A stretch of DNA of 64,000 nt from Candidatus Gastranaerophilales bacterium (GCA_944323685.1 CALUTJ010000014.1:1-64000); one strand, 5' to 3'; shown: positions 54,325 to 63,631, counted from the stretch's first letter. Notes: generated from the letters alone by a model not told the origin. Numbers and translations are program-made.

Positions 54325-55278
54325 TTAATCATACAAATGACATGCCGTCATAGACGCGCCTACCGGCTTTAAACACGGGTCTTTTTGTGTACAAATTTCC
54401 ATACAATCTTTGCATCTTGAGGAAAACGGACAACCTGCTATATCATCGGTAATAGACGGCGGATGTCCTTCTATAGTCTGCACTGTATCAGTATTTATAT
54501 CAAGAATGACATTTAACAAAGCTTTTGTATAAGGGTGTTTGGGATTTTCAAAGAGTTCTTTGTTACATGCGTATTCGACAATACGTCCCGCATACATTAC
54601 GGCAATTTTATCTGCGTTTTGTGCGACTATCCCGAGGTCATGTGTAATCAGTATTATAGAAATGCCGTATTTTTCTTTAATCTCTTTTAAAATATCCATA
54701 ATCTGAGCCTGAACAGTTACATCTAACGCTGTTGTAGGTTCATCCGCAATAATAATTTCAGCATTACACGCAAGCGCCATGGCTATAATAACGCGCTGTT
54801 TCATACCGCCTGAAAACTCATGCGGATAAGCCTTCATTTTTTCTTTTGCATCGGGAATTTTTACCCTTTCAAGAGCCTTAACCGCAACCTCAAAGGCTTC
54901 TTGACCTTTTAAACCCTGATGTAATTCAATCACTTCCAAAAGCTGATTGCCTATCGTGTATAGCGGGTTTAGCGACGTCATCGGGTCCTGAGGGATTAGT
55001 GCTATCTTTTTCCCCCTGATTTTTTGCATTTGTTTCTGATTGAAACTAAGGAGATTTTCTCCGTTATAAATTATTTCTCCGTTTTTTATCTCTGCCGAAG
55101 GCGGCAAAAGCTGCAAAATTGACATGGTTGAAACCGTCTTGCCACAGCCTGATTCTCCGACAATAGCGAGTGTTTCCCCTTTTTCCAGTGAAAAACTGAC
55201 ATTATATATAGCCTGTCTGAATCCGTCAGAGAGGTTAAAACCAAGGTTTAAATTTTTTACTTCTAATATTTTAGACAT
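54325..55278 (-). CDS. Oligopeptide/dipeptide-type ABC transporter ATPase (DppD/OppD-like)
   Basis: A 317-aa ABC ATPase: Walker A GESGCGKT (about 39-46), Q-loop IPQDPMTSLNP, signature FSGGMKQR, Walker B IIIADEPTTALDV, H-loop LITHDLG. The C-terminal extension CPFSSRCKDCMEICTQKDPC is the Cys-rich Opp/Dpp tail. Its ATG overlaps the dapF stop (TAATG), so the two are translationally coupled. The permease and binding protein are not in the window. Confidence 0.9.
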   Translation of the reverse strand: MSKILEVKNLNLGFNLSDGFRQAIYNVSFSLEKGETLAIVGESGCGKTVSTMSILQLLPPSAEIKNGEIIYNGENLLSFNQKQMQKIRGKKIALIPQDPMTSLNPLYTIGNQLLEVIELHQGLKGQEAFEVAVKALERVKIPDAKEKMKAYPHEFSGGMKQRVIIAMALACNAEIIIADEPTTALDVTVQAQIMDILKEIKEKYGISIILITHDLGIVAQNADKIAVMYAGRIVEYACNKELFENPKHPYTKALLNVILDINTDTVQTIEGHPPSITDDIAGCPFSSRCKDCMEICTQKDPCLKPVGASMTACHLYD

Positions 55279-56135
55279 TAGATATCAATAACACCCGTGT
55301 AAACGTATTGTGCCTCACCTGTCATAAATACATCAAAATCGGTATTTTGTGAATTGCCTGCCCATTCAATGGTAAGTACACCACCCGGCAGATTTACATT
55401 CACTTTGCTGTCGCAAAGATTATTTAATATTGCGGCAACAACGCTTGCACATGCTCCTGTCCCGCAGGCAAGAGTAATTCCGCAGCCTCTTTCCCAGACG
55501 GCAACATCTATTTCATTTTTATTTTTAACCTTAACAAATTCTACGTTGGTTTTTTCGGGGAAAAGGTTATCATGTTCAATAGCGTCACCGTATTTTTTAG
55601 CAAATTCGTGTATATCGCCTTCATCGTCTTTAACAAAGATAACGCAATGAGGATTGCCCATGCTGACAGCGTTTACGCTGAATTTTTTAATGCCGTCCCA
55701 CAGAGGGTAATTCAAATTTTTACTGCCTTTAAACGGAATTTTCTCGGGTTCCAACACAGGCCTGCCCATATTAACCTTTACTCTCATATCGTCAAGAACT
55801 TCCGGAACAATTTTGCCTGCACCTGTATGAACCGTGAATTTTCTTTTGTTAACTATTTTTTTATCAAAACAAAAACGTGCAAAACATCTCATTCCGTTTC
55901 CGCACATTTGAGCGGTTGAACCGTCTGCCTGATAGAACAGCCATTCCAAATCGGAATAGGTTTTCGGATTTTCAACGGGAACAAAAATTCCGTCAGCACC
56001 TATGCCGAAGTGTCTGTCACATAACTTTATTGCAATTTGCGGGAATTTATCTTCTATTTTTTTATACTCATTATATTCCATTAAAATAAAATCATTGCCG
56101 GCGCCTTGCATTTTTGTAAATTTTACCTGTGTCAT
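55278..56135 (-). CDS. dapF: Diaminopimelate epimerase
   Basis: A 285-aa enzyme interconverting LL- and meso-DAP for lysine and peptidoglycan. MQGAGNDFILMEYN at the start, the first catalytic Cys in MCGNGMRCFARF, the second in LACGTGACASV. Length is typical. It is coupled to the ABC ATPase gene. It supplies meso-DAP for MurE encoded at 20448. Confidence 0.95.
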   Translation of the reverse strand: MTQVKFTKMQGAGNDFILMEYNEYKKIEDKFPQIAIKLCDRHFGIGADGIFVPVENPKTYSDLEWLFYQADGSTAQMCGNGMRCFARFCFDKKIVNKRKFTVHTGAGKIVPEVLDDMRVKVNMGRPVLEPEKIPFKGSKNLNYPLWDGIKKFSVNAVSMGNPHCVIFVKDDEGDIHEFAKKYGDAIEHDNLFPEKTNVEFVKVKNKNEIDVAVWERGCGITLACGTGACASVVAAILNNLCDSKVNVNLPGGVLTIEWAGNSQNTDFDVFMTGEAQYVYTGVIDI

Positions 56136-56189
56136 AAGAATTATTCCCGTATTATGTGTAACAGGGGAATTATAACATATTTAACAAAC

Positions 56190-56224
56190 AAAATAAAAAG
56201 CCTTTGACGGTGTATCAAAGGCGA
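56190..56224 (-). terminator. Terminator-like hairpin just upstream of dapF
   Basis: On the minus strand GCCTTTGA / TCAAAGGC with a 7-base loop, then TTTTTATTTTG. It lies 55 bp before the dapF ATG and points toward dapF, so it ends a separate short transcript or attenuates dapF. Confidence 0.7.
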
Positions 56225-56437
56225 TGATTCGGTTAGTAATTTTGGTAGTTAGGTTATAGAATTTATGGAGTTAGTTAAAAAGGATTTTCACACTTAATAA
56301 ATTTTCATTCACACACTTTTTAAAACTTTGTGTTTTCCTGCTTTTACAAGAACCCTCAAAGTTAAAAATTTACTGTTTTAAACAAATTGTTTACAAAAGT
56401 TTATAATTTTTCTCTGCAATAAGTATTTGATAGCATA
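56225..56437. other. Intergenic region between two minus-strand terminators
   Basis: About 210 bp of AT-rich sequence with no ORF, lying between the ctpA terminator and the hairpin before dapF. A promoter here would produce a leader or small RNA of up to 200 nt. TTGCAG and TATAAA-like boxes near 56400-56425 are too weakly placed to call. Confidence 0.35.
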
Positions 56438-56477
56438 CAAAAAAGCACACCCCTGTCTTTAAGAGTGTGCCTTTTTA
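56438..56477 (-). terminator. Terminator of ctpA
   Basis: GGCACACT / GTGTGC hairpin with T-runs on both strands, 15-50 bp past the ctpA stop. Confidence 0.8.
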
Positions 56478-56491
56478 TACAAAAATATTTT

Positions 56492-57721
56492 TTATTTATT
56501 ACATACTTTTTGATTTTTAATCATTTGTACAAGCAACTCGTTTGCTTTTTGAAGCTGTACGTCATTTTTGTTTTTAATATCATCCTCGGACAGTTCGACA
56601 GTAACATCAGGTGCAATACCTTTTTTGTTAATATCTGTTCCGTTAGGTGTTAAATATTTTTGGATAGTAATATTTGCACCGGAGCCGCCCATCAGTTTGT
56701 TAACCTCCTGCACAAGCCCTTTGCCGAAGGTATTTTCCCCGACAAGCAAAGCACGTTTGTTGTCTTTCATTGCACCGGAGAAGATTTCACTTGCCGAGGC
56801 GCTGCCTTTGTTAATCAGTATAACAATAGGTTTGTCAGTGATATATTTTCTTGTTGCTCTTGTTGTTTCTTTATAGCCGTCCCTGTCAACGGTGCTTACT
56901 ATAATACCGCCGTCAAGGAACATATCGGAAATTAAAATGGCATTGCTTAAAAGTCCGCCCGGATTTGAGCGAAGGTCAATTATGTAACCTTTTTTGTCTT
57001 TATAATAATTCAGTGCGTTTTCAAATTCCGAAGTTGCATTTTTGCTGATAAAAGAGCTCAGTCTTATGTATCCGACACTGCTGTCGAGTTTTGCTTTTTC
57101 CGGAACCTTTGTTGAAACTGATTTTATTTCGATTTCAGCACGTTTAATTTTATATAATTTGTTCGGTTGATTTTTTCTTTTGATAAGCAGAGTTACATAT
57201 GTGCCTTCTTCACCTCTGATTCTGTCTGCCGCTTTGTCTATAGTAATACCCTTTGTTGATTTTCCGTCAATTTCAAGGATTTCATCTTCTGCAAGCAAGC
57301 CTGCTTTTTCTCCGGGGGTATCTTCAATCGGAGCAATGATAAGAAGTTTGCCATCCCTGAGACCGATTTGCACCCCTATCCCTTTTAAAGAACCTTTTAT
57401 TGAACTTGTTTCTTCTTCAAACTCTTTGGGGTCTAAAAATTTTGTATAGGGGTCGTTTAAGCTTGCCAGCATTGTTTGAATAGCAACATAGGCATCTTCA
57501 TCAGTTTTTATAACCTTATCGTATTTGCATTTCCAGCGTTTCCAATCCTGCTGATTATTGGTGTGGTCAACGTATTTTGAGTTTACAAGTTTCCAGACCT
57601 GATCATATAACTGCTGCGGAGAAGACGCAAAAACACCCGATGAATTTGTGATAGTTCCCGCAACTATGACCATTACCAAAACCAATGCGGTAAGCCAGTA
57701 TTTTTTCACAATATTTTTCAA
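56492..57721 (-). CDS. ctpA: C-terminal processing peptidase (S41A family)
   Basis: A 409-aa periplasmic serine protease with an N-terminal signal anchor (WLTALVLVMVIVAGTITNSS). A PDZ domain (about 95-180) starts GIGVQIGLRDGKLLIIAPIE. The catalytic domain has GSASASEIFSGAMKD (Ser) and GENTFGKGLVQ (Lys). The family trims C-termini of envelope proteins. The start is TTG at 57721 with SD GAGG 8 bases upstream. Confidence 0.92.
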   Translation of the reverse strand: MKNIVKKYWLTALVLVMVIVAGTITNSSGVFASSPQQLYDQVWKLVNSKYVDHTNNQQDWKRWKCKYDKVIKTDEDAYVAIQTMLASLNDPYTKFLDPKEFEEETSSIKGSLKGIGVQIGLRDGKLLIIAPIEDTPGEKAGLLAEDEILEIDGKSTKGITIDKAADRIRGEEGTYVTLLIKRKNQPNKLYKIKRAEIEIKSVSTKVPEKAKLDSSVGYIRLSSFISKNATSEFENALNYYKDKKGYIIDLRSNPGGLLSNAILISDMFLDGGIIVSTVDRDGYKETTRATRKYITDKPIVILINKGSASASEIFSGAMKDNKRALLVGENTFGKGLVQEVNKLMGGSGANITIQKYLTPNGTDINKKGIAPDVTVELSEDDIKNKNDVQLQKANELLVQMIKNQKVCNK

Positions 57722-57888
57722 GATTTATACCTCGTATTTTTCTAAGTAAGGAAATGTCCCGACACTTTTAAAAAATATAATACCATAAAGCACGGATTTT
57801 GTGGTATCGGCTATCCGGACAAATTCTCCCAAAAAATTAGTTATTTAATACAAAGGACTTTAGTTTTATAAAAAAGTTTCTTAACTGA

Positions 57889-59388
57889 TTAGCAGTATTT
57901 TTTTACGGTCTTATCCAGCAAATTAACAAAAGTATCCTCGTAGTGTTTGCAATTTTCCTGTGATTTAGCTTCAAATCTCAGGGTGAACACTGGTTCTGTA
58001 TTACTTTGTCTTATCATTGCAAAACCGTCTTCAAGAATTATCCTCATACCGTCAAGCGTAATGATATCTTTTATTTTTGTGCCGAACAAATCGGGATTGT
58101 CGGCAACGGCTTTTTTCATATCCTCTAATACAGGTTTTTTAAAGTCATTCGGACAACGGAAGCGAACTTCTTTTGAAGTGCAAACGCCTTCAAAGGGTTT
58201 TAGCATATCCTCGATTTTGAAGTTGGGATTTTGAAGTTTTTGTTTTGCAATAATTTCAATAATCCTGCAACCCGCATAAACAGCGTCATCAAAGCCGTAG
58301 TATCTGTCTTTAAAGAAGGTATGTCCGGACATTTCTCCTGCTAAAATTGCGTTTGTTTCTTTCATTTTTGACTTAATATAGCCATGACCTGTTTTGGTCA
58401 TAATTGCTTTGCCACCCATTTTGTCGATAGTGTCATACAACACCTGCGAGCATTTAACTTCTGATACAACAACAGGTTGTTCACCCCTTCTTGCAAGAGG
58501 TTCAATGATATCCTGCGCATAAATCAAAAGCAGTTTATCCCCTGTCAGAGAATTGCCTTTAGAATCGACAACACCGATTCTGTCGGAATCTCCGTCAAAA
58601 GCAATACCTACATCCGCATTTTCTTCAACAACTTTCTTTTTAATAGCGTCAAGAGTTTTTTCATCACTCGGGTTCGGGTGGTGGTTGGGGAAAGTTCCGT
58701 CAGGCTCGCTGAAAAGTTCCACAACCTCGCAGCCCAAATCTCTGTACAGCTGCGGTGCAACAACGCCTGCGGTTGCGTTTCCGCAGTCAGTTACAACTTT
58801 TATGCCGCGGCCTACGGAAGCAAATTTGTTAACGATATTTTCGCTGTATTGTTCGATTATATCGTATTTGCGAATTATACCGTGCCTGTTAGAAGTATCT
58901 CTTATATTGACTTCTTCCACTGCAAAAGCTTTTACCTCTTTAATCTGGTCTTCGGTTAAAGAAGCTTTGTTGAAAGTCATTTTTAATCCGTTGTATTCGC
59001 TCGGGTTATGGCTTGCCGTTACAATCAAAGCACCGTTAACTTTGCCCACACTGATAACTGTATCGGGAATTTGTGCAAATTCCGAAAAATATCCCAGCGG
59101 TGTCGGCACCATACCTATATTCAAAACACATGCGCCTGTTGAGGTTACACCTTTTATCAAAGCATTGGTTAAAGATTCCGAGTGTGTTCTTGCATCTCTG
59201 GCAACGCTTACCCAGATATCTTTTGCGGTAATTTGTTTATCCTCTGCAAGGTGTTTGTTTAAACTTTCCACAACAAATCTGACATAACCGCGTCCGGCAA
59301 AGTAAAAAACTTCTTCTGTTACGTCTTCGCCGTAAATACCTCTTATATCATTTTTTCCAAATGCTCTAAAATCAAGTGTTTCTGTCAT
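57889..59388 (-). CDS. Phosphomannomutase/phosphoglucomutase
   Basis: A 499-aa alpha-D-phosphohexomutase. FGKNDIRGIYG at the start, active-site phosphoserine in TASHNPSEYNG (about 126-136), metal loop AFDGDSDRIGVVD, sugar-binding GEMSGH, and phosphate-binding RQSNTEP. It interconverts hexose 6- and 1-phosphates for nucleotide-sugar and envelope glycan synthesis. SD GAGG precedes the ATG. Confidence 0.93.
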   Translation of the reverse strand: MTETLDFRAFGKNDIRGIYGEDVTEEVFYFAGRGYVRFVVESLNKHLAEDKQITAKDIWVSVARDARTHSESLTNALIKGVTSTGACVLNIGMVPTPLGYFSEFAQIPDTVISVGKVNGALIVTASHNPSEYNGLKMTFNKASLTEDQIKEVKAFAVEEVNIRDTSNRHGIIRKYDIIEQYSENIVNKFASVGRGIKVVTDCGNATAGVVAPQLYRDLGCEVVELFSEPDGTFPNHHPNPSDEKTLDAIKKKVVEENADVGIAFDGDSDRIGVVDSKGNSLTGDKLLLIYAQDIIEPLARRGEQPVVVSEVKCSQVLYDTIDKMGGKAIMTKTGHGYIKSKMKETNAILAGEMSGHTFFKDRYYGFDDAVYAGCRIIEIIAKQKLQNPNFKIEDMLKPFEGVCTSKEVRFRCPNDFKKPVLEDMKKAVADNPDLFGTKIKDIITLDGMRIILEDGFAMIRQSNTEPVFTLRFEAKSQENCKHYEDTFVNLLDKTVKKYC

Positions 59389-59487
59389 AATCGCCTCGTA
59401 GCTTCGTATTTAATTTTTTATATTATCTCACAAAAAGCCATAAAGGTAAATTTGCAATATTTGCAGTATCTGGTAAAACCATAAATT

Positions 59488-59496
59488 TGTTATAAT
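59488..59496 (+). promoter_or_regulatory. Extended -10 promoter of the ABC permease gene
   Basis: TGTTATAAT (TGn plus TATAAT, 59491-59496). The GTG at 59503 begins 6 bases later, at the expected +1, with no SD, so the mRNA is probably leaderless. Confidence 0.45.
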
Positions 59497-59502
59497 TTTT
59501 TT

Positions 59503-60378
59503 GTGAAGAATTTAATGAAAAAATTTTTTAACGAAGATATTCAGCTTAACCTGCTTGTCTTGCCGGCTCTGGCAGGCACTTTTGTGTTTATTATAATACC
59601 TGTATTTTTTTCTTTTTATTTAAGTTTTTGTAAATGGGATTTATTATCGAACATAGAGTTTGTGGGGCTTAAAAACTATTTTGAGCTTTTATCTTCCTCA
59701 AATTTCGGTTTGATAATACAAAATACTTTTGTTTTTGCAATTTCTACGGCAATAATTTCCATAATATTACCGTTGATTCTTGCAGCGGTGTTAAATAACA
59801 AAATCCGAGGCAGTGAATTTTTTAAAACGGCATATTTTCTTCCGTTTATTACACCGATGATAGTTATTGCAATAGCGTGGGAGTGGATTTTTGACCCTAA
59901 TAACGGTCTTTTAAATTACGTTTTAAGGGCGCATATTAACTGGCTGTATGACACCAAAACAGCAATGATTGCGCTTATTATGGTTTCTGCGTGGAAGCTT
60001 GTAGGCTACAATATGGTAATTTTTCTTTCCGGATTTTCTGCCATAAATCCTAATCTTTACGAAGCCTCTAAGATTGACGGTGCAAACGCCGTGCAGACAT
60101 TTTTCAGAATTACACTGCCGATGCTCAGTCCTACAATATTTTTTGTACTTGTTATAACGACTATTTCATCGTTTCAGGTATTTGATTTGATTTATCTTAT
60201 GACTCAAGGCGGGCCAATGGATTCGACAAACGTGCTTGTTTATTGGATTTACAAAAACGCGTTTGAGTTTTTCAATATCGGTGAGGCTTCTGCAGGTGCG
60301 TACATTCTGTTTTTGATAATACTGCTTTTAACTGTTTTGCAATGGAAAACGCGTAAAAAATGGGTATTTAACGAATAA
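59503..60378 (+). CDS. ABC sugar-transporter permease (UgpA/MalF-like)
   Basis: A 291-aa inner-membrane protein with six predicted helices. The EAA loop reads YEASKIDGANAVQTFFRITLP, the site contacting the ATPase. It resembles the first permease of CUT1 carbohydrate importers. No second permease, binding protein or ATPase is adjacent, so it is an orphan here. The start is GTG at 59503 or ATG at 59515. The 3' end overlaps gmk by 11 bp, convergently. Confidence 0.85.
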   Translation: MKNLMKKFFNEDIQLNLLVLPALAGTFVFIIIPVFFSFYLSFCKWDLLSNIEFVGLKNYFELLSSSNFGLIIQNTFVFAISTAIISIILPLILAAVLNNKIRGSEFFKTAYFLPFITPMIVIAIAWEWIFDPNNGLLNYVLRAHINWLYDTKTAMIALIMVSAWKLVGYNMVIFLSGFSAINPNLYEASKIDGANAVQTFFRITLPMLSPTIFFVLVITTISSFQVFDLIYLMTQGGPMDSTNVLVYWIYKNAFEFFNIGEASAGAYILFLIILLLTVLQWKTRKKWVFNE

Positions 60379-60934
60379 TTGATTTTATTATTCTCTCAAG
60401 CTCAAGCAGTGCTTTATCAAGGTCGTCATTAACTACCGTGTAATCATAATTTTTAGAGCATTCAATTTCTCTGCGCACTTCATGCAGCCTGCCTTGGATG
60501 GTTTCTTCATCTTCTGTGTTTCTGCCTCTAAGGCGGTGCTCAAGTTCTTCTAAGGACGGGGGTAAAATAAAAATTAAAACAGAATCCGGCAGTTTCTTTT
60601 TAATTTGCAAGGCGCCGTTTGTTTCAATCTCCAGAATGAGGTTACGCCCTTTGTTGAGATTGCGTTCAACCCAGGCTTGTTTTGTACCGTAATAGTTGCC
60701 GTTAAATTCCGCCCACTCCAAAAACTCACCATTTTCAACTTCTTTTAAAAATTCTTCTTTAGTAATAAAAAAATAATTTACTCCGTCAACTTCTGCGGGG
60801 CGGGGGCTTCTTGTGGTTGCTGAGATAGAAACTTCAAGTTCGGGATTTTTTTGCACAAGCTGTTTTAGCAGTGTACCTTTGCCAACACCTGATGAACCCG
60901 ATATTACAAATAATTTTCCCTTTTTAGTTTCCAT
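60368..60934 (-). CDS. gmk: Guanylate kinase
   Basis: A 188-aa enzyme phosphorylating GMP to GDP. P-loop SGSSGVGKGTL (about 12-22), GMP-binding SATTRSPRPAEVDGVNYFF, and EIETNGALQIKK. Length is slightly short of the usual 205 but all motifs are present. It has no strong SD. Confidence 0.95.
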   Translation of the reverse strand: METKKGKLFVISGSSGVGKGTLLKQLVQKNPELEVSISATTRSPRPAEVDGVNYFFITKEEFLKEVENGEFLEWAEFNGNYYGTKQAWVERNLNKGRNLILEIETNGALQIKKKLPDSVLIFILPPSLEELEHRLRGRNTEDEETIQGRLHEVRREIECSKNYDYTVVNDDLDKALLELERIIKSIIR

Positions 60935-61016
60935 GTTATTTAACCGTATTGTTTCAAATTATACATAAATTATTTTTATATAGCAAAAAATTTTATCTTT
61001 GGTTGTTACATCTGAT

Positions 61017-62432
61017 ATGATTACGCCGATACAAAACAGTTTGTATAATTATCCCCCGCTTCAGTACAAAAAACAGCCGCAAAGTACAAATAATGCCGCC
61101 TGTAAAAAAGTGTTGAATCTTAACAACCTGCCTTTTTACAAAAATCAAATTTCTTTCGGTCAAAGTGATGACGAAAAAATAAGAAAGTACATGAAAAAAA
61201 TAAGATTAAAACATACACGGCACGGGGTTACTTACAAAAACATAGATTTATACAATACAAAAAAGCTCGAGGGAATCCAAAAAGACATAGATGTTTTTAA
61301 GGGTCTGTCAATGGAACAGATAAAATTCATCGCTAAGCATTCAACGGAATTTGTTTTGCAGCGCGGATGCCACAACATGTGCGCTCATTGTTATGCAAAA
61401 GCTATGCCGCCTTCTTATCAAAAAATGCCGGATAAAATAAACAAAATCGATTTTGAAGATTTTGAAAAGCTCTACTATGGCTTTAAAGAGCTTAATAAAA
61501 AACTCGGATTCAGCATTTTTAAAAGTGCGAAAAATGACTACAATACTCTGTTTCATGACGCCGACTCTTCCACAATATTTTTGCAGGATAAAAACGGAAA
61601 AGTTTATGACTATTTAGACCTTAGCAAAATGGTGCATGAATTAACTGACAAAACCGTTTTGTTTGACACTGCGGGCTGGAATATACAGGACAAAAAAACA
61701 CAAAAAAGAATGGAAGAGCTCGTAAAAAAAGCAGCAAGTTCCGATGAATATGATTTTATGGAATTTAATATTTCAACAAACCCCTTCCATGCGCTGAATT
61801 ACCGTGCTTTACAGCATCTTAAAAACGGGGATTACGAAAAATATGACAAATTCCGTGATATATACACAACCAGAATGGCAAATGTGCTGTTTACTTTTAC
61901 CCCGTTAATAGAAAAAGAACAAGTTAACTTGCTTGCCAGAGCGCTGCCTAATGAAACAAGACACGCAAAAGGTTATCGTGAAGATGATTTATTGAAATTG
62001 TACAGTGAAGTATTTATCAAACTATTGAAACTTTATAAACAAGATTACGAAAGCGGCGCTCATAAGGTTATAAAAGACGAAGAACAAATAAATAAAAACC
62101 TTGATTACCTTAATAAAAAGTTAAAGAAGGTCGATAAAAGCATGGGTATAAACGGAAGATTGGCCGATATTGTGACCGACAAAAAAATAGTTGCGTATAA
62201 AGCAACAAAAGAGCGTACCTATGCTAACCCGCACAAAGCAGTAAAAGCTTTCACTGACGGGCTAATCGACATAAACGGCAAGTTGTATGTAATGAACTGG
62301 TACGAAACTTATCCTACGGATATTCAGCTTAATTACAAAAACAAAGATAAAATAACTGCACCTATTCATCCTTCATTAAATGAACAAAAAATAACCTCTG
62401 ATATGCTGGAAGATTTAGATAATAGAAAATAA
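61017..62432 (+). CDS. Radical SAM-like protein with N-terminal FG motif
   Basis: A 471-aa protein. CHNMCAHC (Cys118, Cys122, Cys125; CxxxCxxC) in the context FVLQRGCHNMCAHCYAKAMP matches the 4Fe-4S site of radical SAM enzymes. An extended N-terminus of about 50 residues carries ISFGQ (Phe-Gly at 47-48), as in other small proteins of the window. The C-terminal half (TNPFHALNYRALQHLKNGDY onward) is unrecognised and has no clear SPASM cysteines. The start is ATG at 61017 (frame open to TTG at 60999); no SD. The substrate is unknown. Confidence 0.65.
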   Translation: MITPIQNSLYNYPPLQYKKQPQSTNNAACKKVLNLNNLPFYKNQISFGQSDDEKIRKYMKKIRLKHTRHGVTYKNIDLYNTKKLEGIQKDIDVFKGLSMEQIKFIAKHSTEFVLQRGCHNMCAHCYAKAMPPSYQKMPDKINKIDFEDFEKLYYGFKELNKKLGFSIFKSAKNDYNTLFHDADSSTIFLQDKNGKVYDYLDLSKMVHELTDKTVLFDTAGWNIQDKKTQKRMEELVKKAASSDEYDFMEFNISTNPFHALNYRALQHLKNGDYEKYDKFRDIYTTRMANVLFTFTPLIEKEQVNLLARALPNETRHAKGYREDDLLKLYSEVFIKLLKLYKQDYESGAHKVIKDEEQINKNLDYLNKKLKKVDKSMGINGRLADIVTDKKIVAYKATKERTYANPHKAVKAFTDGLIDINGKLYVMNWYETYPTDIQLNYKNKDKITAPIHPSLNEQKITSDMLEDLDNRK

Positions 62433-62523
62433 CAGTTGTATGATATTTGTTTTTTTGTGTGTAGTGCAAAACAAGGCAGGGAAAGAGCTTTGTTGAGTTT
62501 GTCTGTTCCCTCCCCGTTTGGGG

Positions 62524-62644
62524 TGGATTTGCGGACAGACGTCGTGTGAACGAATGTGAACCCAGTCCGGTGAGCGAGCAGATTGAGCATACTAAGACAG
62601 AATGTCTTTATGCAAAACTCTGCGAGCGTGAAGTAAATCCAAGA
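62524..62644 (+). repeat. Family B structured repeat, copy B4
   Basis: Outer stem GGATTT/AAATCC, left arm CGGAC/GTCCG, right arm GCAGA/TCTGC enclosing a long hairpin GCATA-AAGACA / TGTCTT-TATGC. Same architecture as B1 and B2 with different sequences in the arms. Confidence 0.7.
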
Positions 62645-62655
62645 CAATTTATTTC

Positions 62656-62920
62656 AGGATCTTACCAACTCTCAAACAACACGCCCAGCCGGTCAGATTC
62701 TGAACACACACAATCATCACAAACACGCATTGATGAATGCTTCAGAATGACAGAAAATCGTCATCCAGAGGCATTTTCCGGACGTCATCCTGAGGCGTTA
62801 GCCGAAGGATCTATTGTGGATATACAAAGAGATTCTTGCTTGAGATGTAGGCGAGGTACGAGCCGTACATATCAGGCTGCTCGCAGAGTACGGTCGTTTC
62901 ACTCCCTTAGAATGACAGTT
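62656..62920 (-). repeat. Family C repeat, copy C3
   Basis: The fullest copy of this family. It includes TCAGATTCTGAACACACACA, GAATGACAGAAAATCGTCAT, GGACGTCATCCTGAGGCG and AGCCGAAGGATC. The same reading frame as in the autotransporter insert is open here (it gives RSDSEHTQ and RHPEALAEGS), although nothing suggests it is expressed. Confidence 0.7.
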
Positions 62921-62955
62921 AATTTACTTTTCCCTTCGGGTGTGGGGCTATAGAA

Positions 62956-63132
62956 TGTCCGAGAAAAATTCGTGATAAGGAGCAAAGCGATGTGAACGAA
63001 TTTTTGGAGTGACACATTGTTCACATAGTGAAGCCATTTTTCAGGCTTCACCACAGTTCAGCCGAAAAAGAAGGCAAAGGTGAGCAGTGACGGCTCGAAG
63101 GCTCGAGGCGGCAACTGCGACACTAGATTAGA
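62956..63132 (+). repeat. Family A 177-bp repeat, copy A8
   Basis: Exactly 177 bp, orientation TGTCCGAG...GATTAGA, close to consensus. It lies between the radical SAM gene and the rpmI promoter. Confidence 0.9.
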
Positions 63133-63265
63133 TAGTTTATTGAAATAAAATATTATCAATACCCAACATACTCAAAGCAAGAAAACAATCCGCCCAATTT
63201 CAGCAATACAGAATTATTTCATGTTAACAAACATTAAATATCAGAGCACAAAATACTTTTCATGC

Positions 63266-63293
63266 TTGCATGGTTTTGTTTTGCGCATACAAT
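63266..63293 (+). promoter_or_regulatory. Promoter of rpmI-rplT
   Basis: TTGCAT (63266-63271), 16-bp spacer, TACAAT (63288-63293), giving a leader of about 110 nt. Confidence 0.5.
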
Positions 63294-63299
63294 AATGTT

Positions 63300-63400
63300 A
63301 TAAAGGATTATTGTGGACGGCATGTCATAATAATCCGGCTAAAACAAACAGGACTGCGGTTCAAAGTGGTTCCCACCCGTGAGTCCCGCATTTTGAAAGG
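63300..63400 (+). promoter_or_regulatory. Structured leader of rpmI-rplT, possible L20-binding region
   Basis: Two hairpins: GGATTATT/AATAATCC (about 63306-63338), and GGACT.CGG with CCG..AGTCC, enclosing GTGG/CCAC (about 63351-63386). L20 commonly represses this operon by binding its leader. Here infC is absent and the leader sits directly before rpmI. Confidence 0.45.
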
Positions 63401-63409
63401 AGAAAAACT

Positions 63410-63619
63410 ATGCCAAAGATGAAAACACACCGCGCAGCTGCAAAACGCTACAAAGTGACAGCTTCAGGTAAAATCATGAGACTTTCCTCAGGTAAAAAAC
63501 ACCTGCTTCAACACAAGTCTGCTGACAGAAAAAGAAGAATGACAGGCATGACTGAAGTATCAGAAACTAATTTGAAATTGGTTTCAAGAGAATTACCGTA
63601 CAAAAGATATTCAAGATAA
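63410..63619 (+). CDS. rpmI: 50S ribosomal protein L35
   Basis: A 69-aa basic ribosomal protein: MPKMKTHRAAAKRYKVTASGK and HLLQHKSADRKRRM match the family. SD AAAGGAG precedes the ATG. It is followed 12 bp later by rplT. No infC lies upstream, unlike the usual infC-rpmI-rplT order. Confidence 0.96.
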   Translation: MPKMKTHRAAAKRYKVTASGKIMRLSSGKKHLLQHKSADRKRRMTGMTEVSETNLKLVSRELPYKRYSR

Positions 63620-63631
63620 GGAAGGTTAAAA

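Noticed and set aside
56225-56437. Lysine riboswitch before dapF
   Set aside because: The length and terminator fit, but I cannot find the conserved core elements by eye.
62546-62953. 135-codon plus-strand ORF
   Set aside because: It is composed of family B and family C repeat DNA and has no SD; its similarity to the autotransporter N-terminus comes from the shared repeat, not from a gene.
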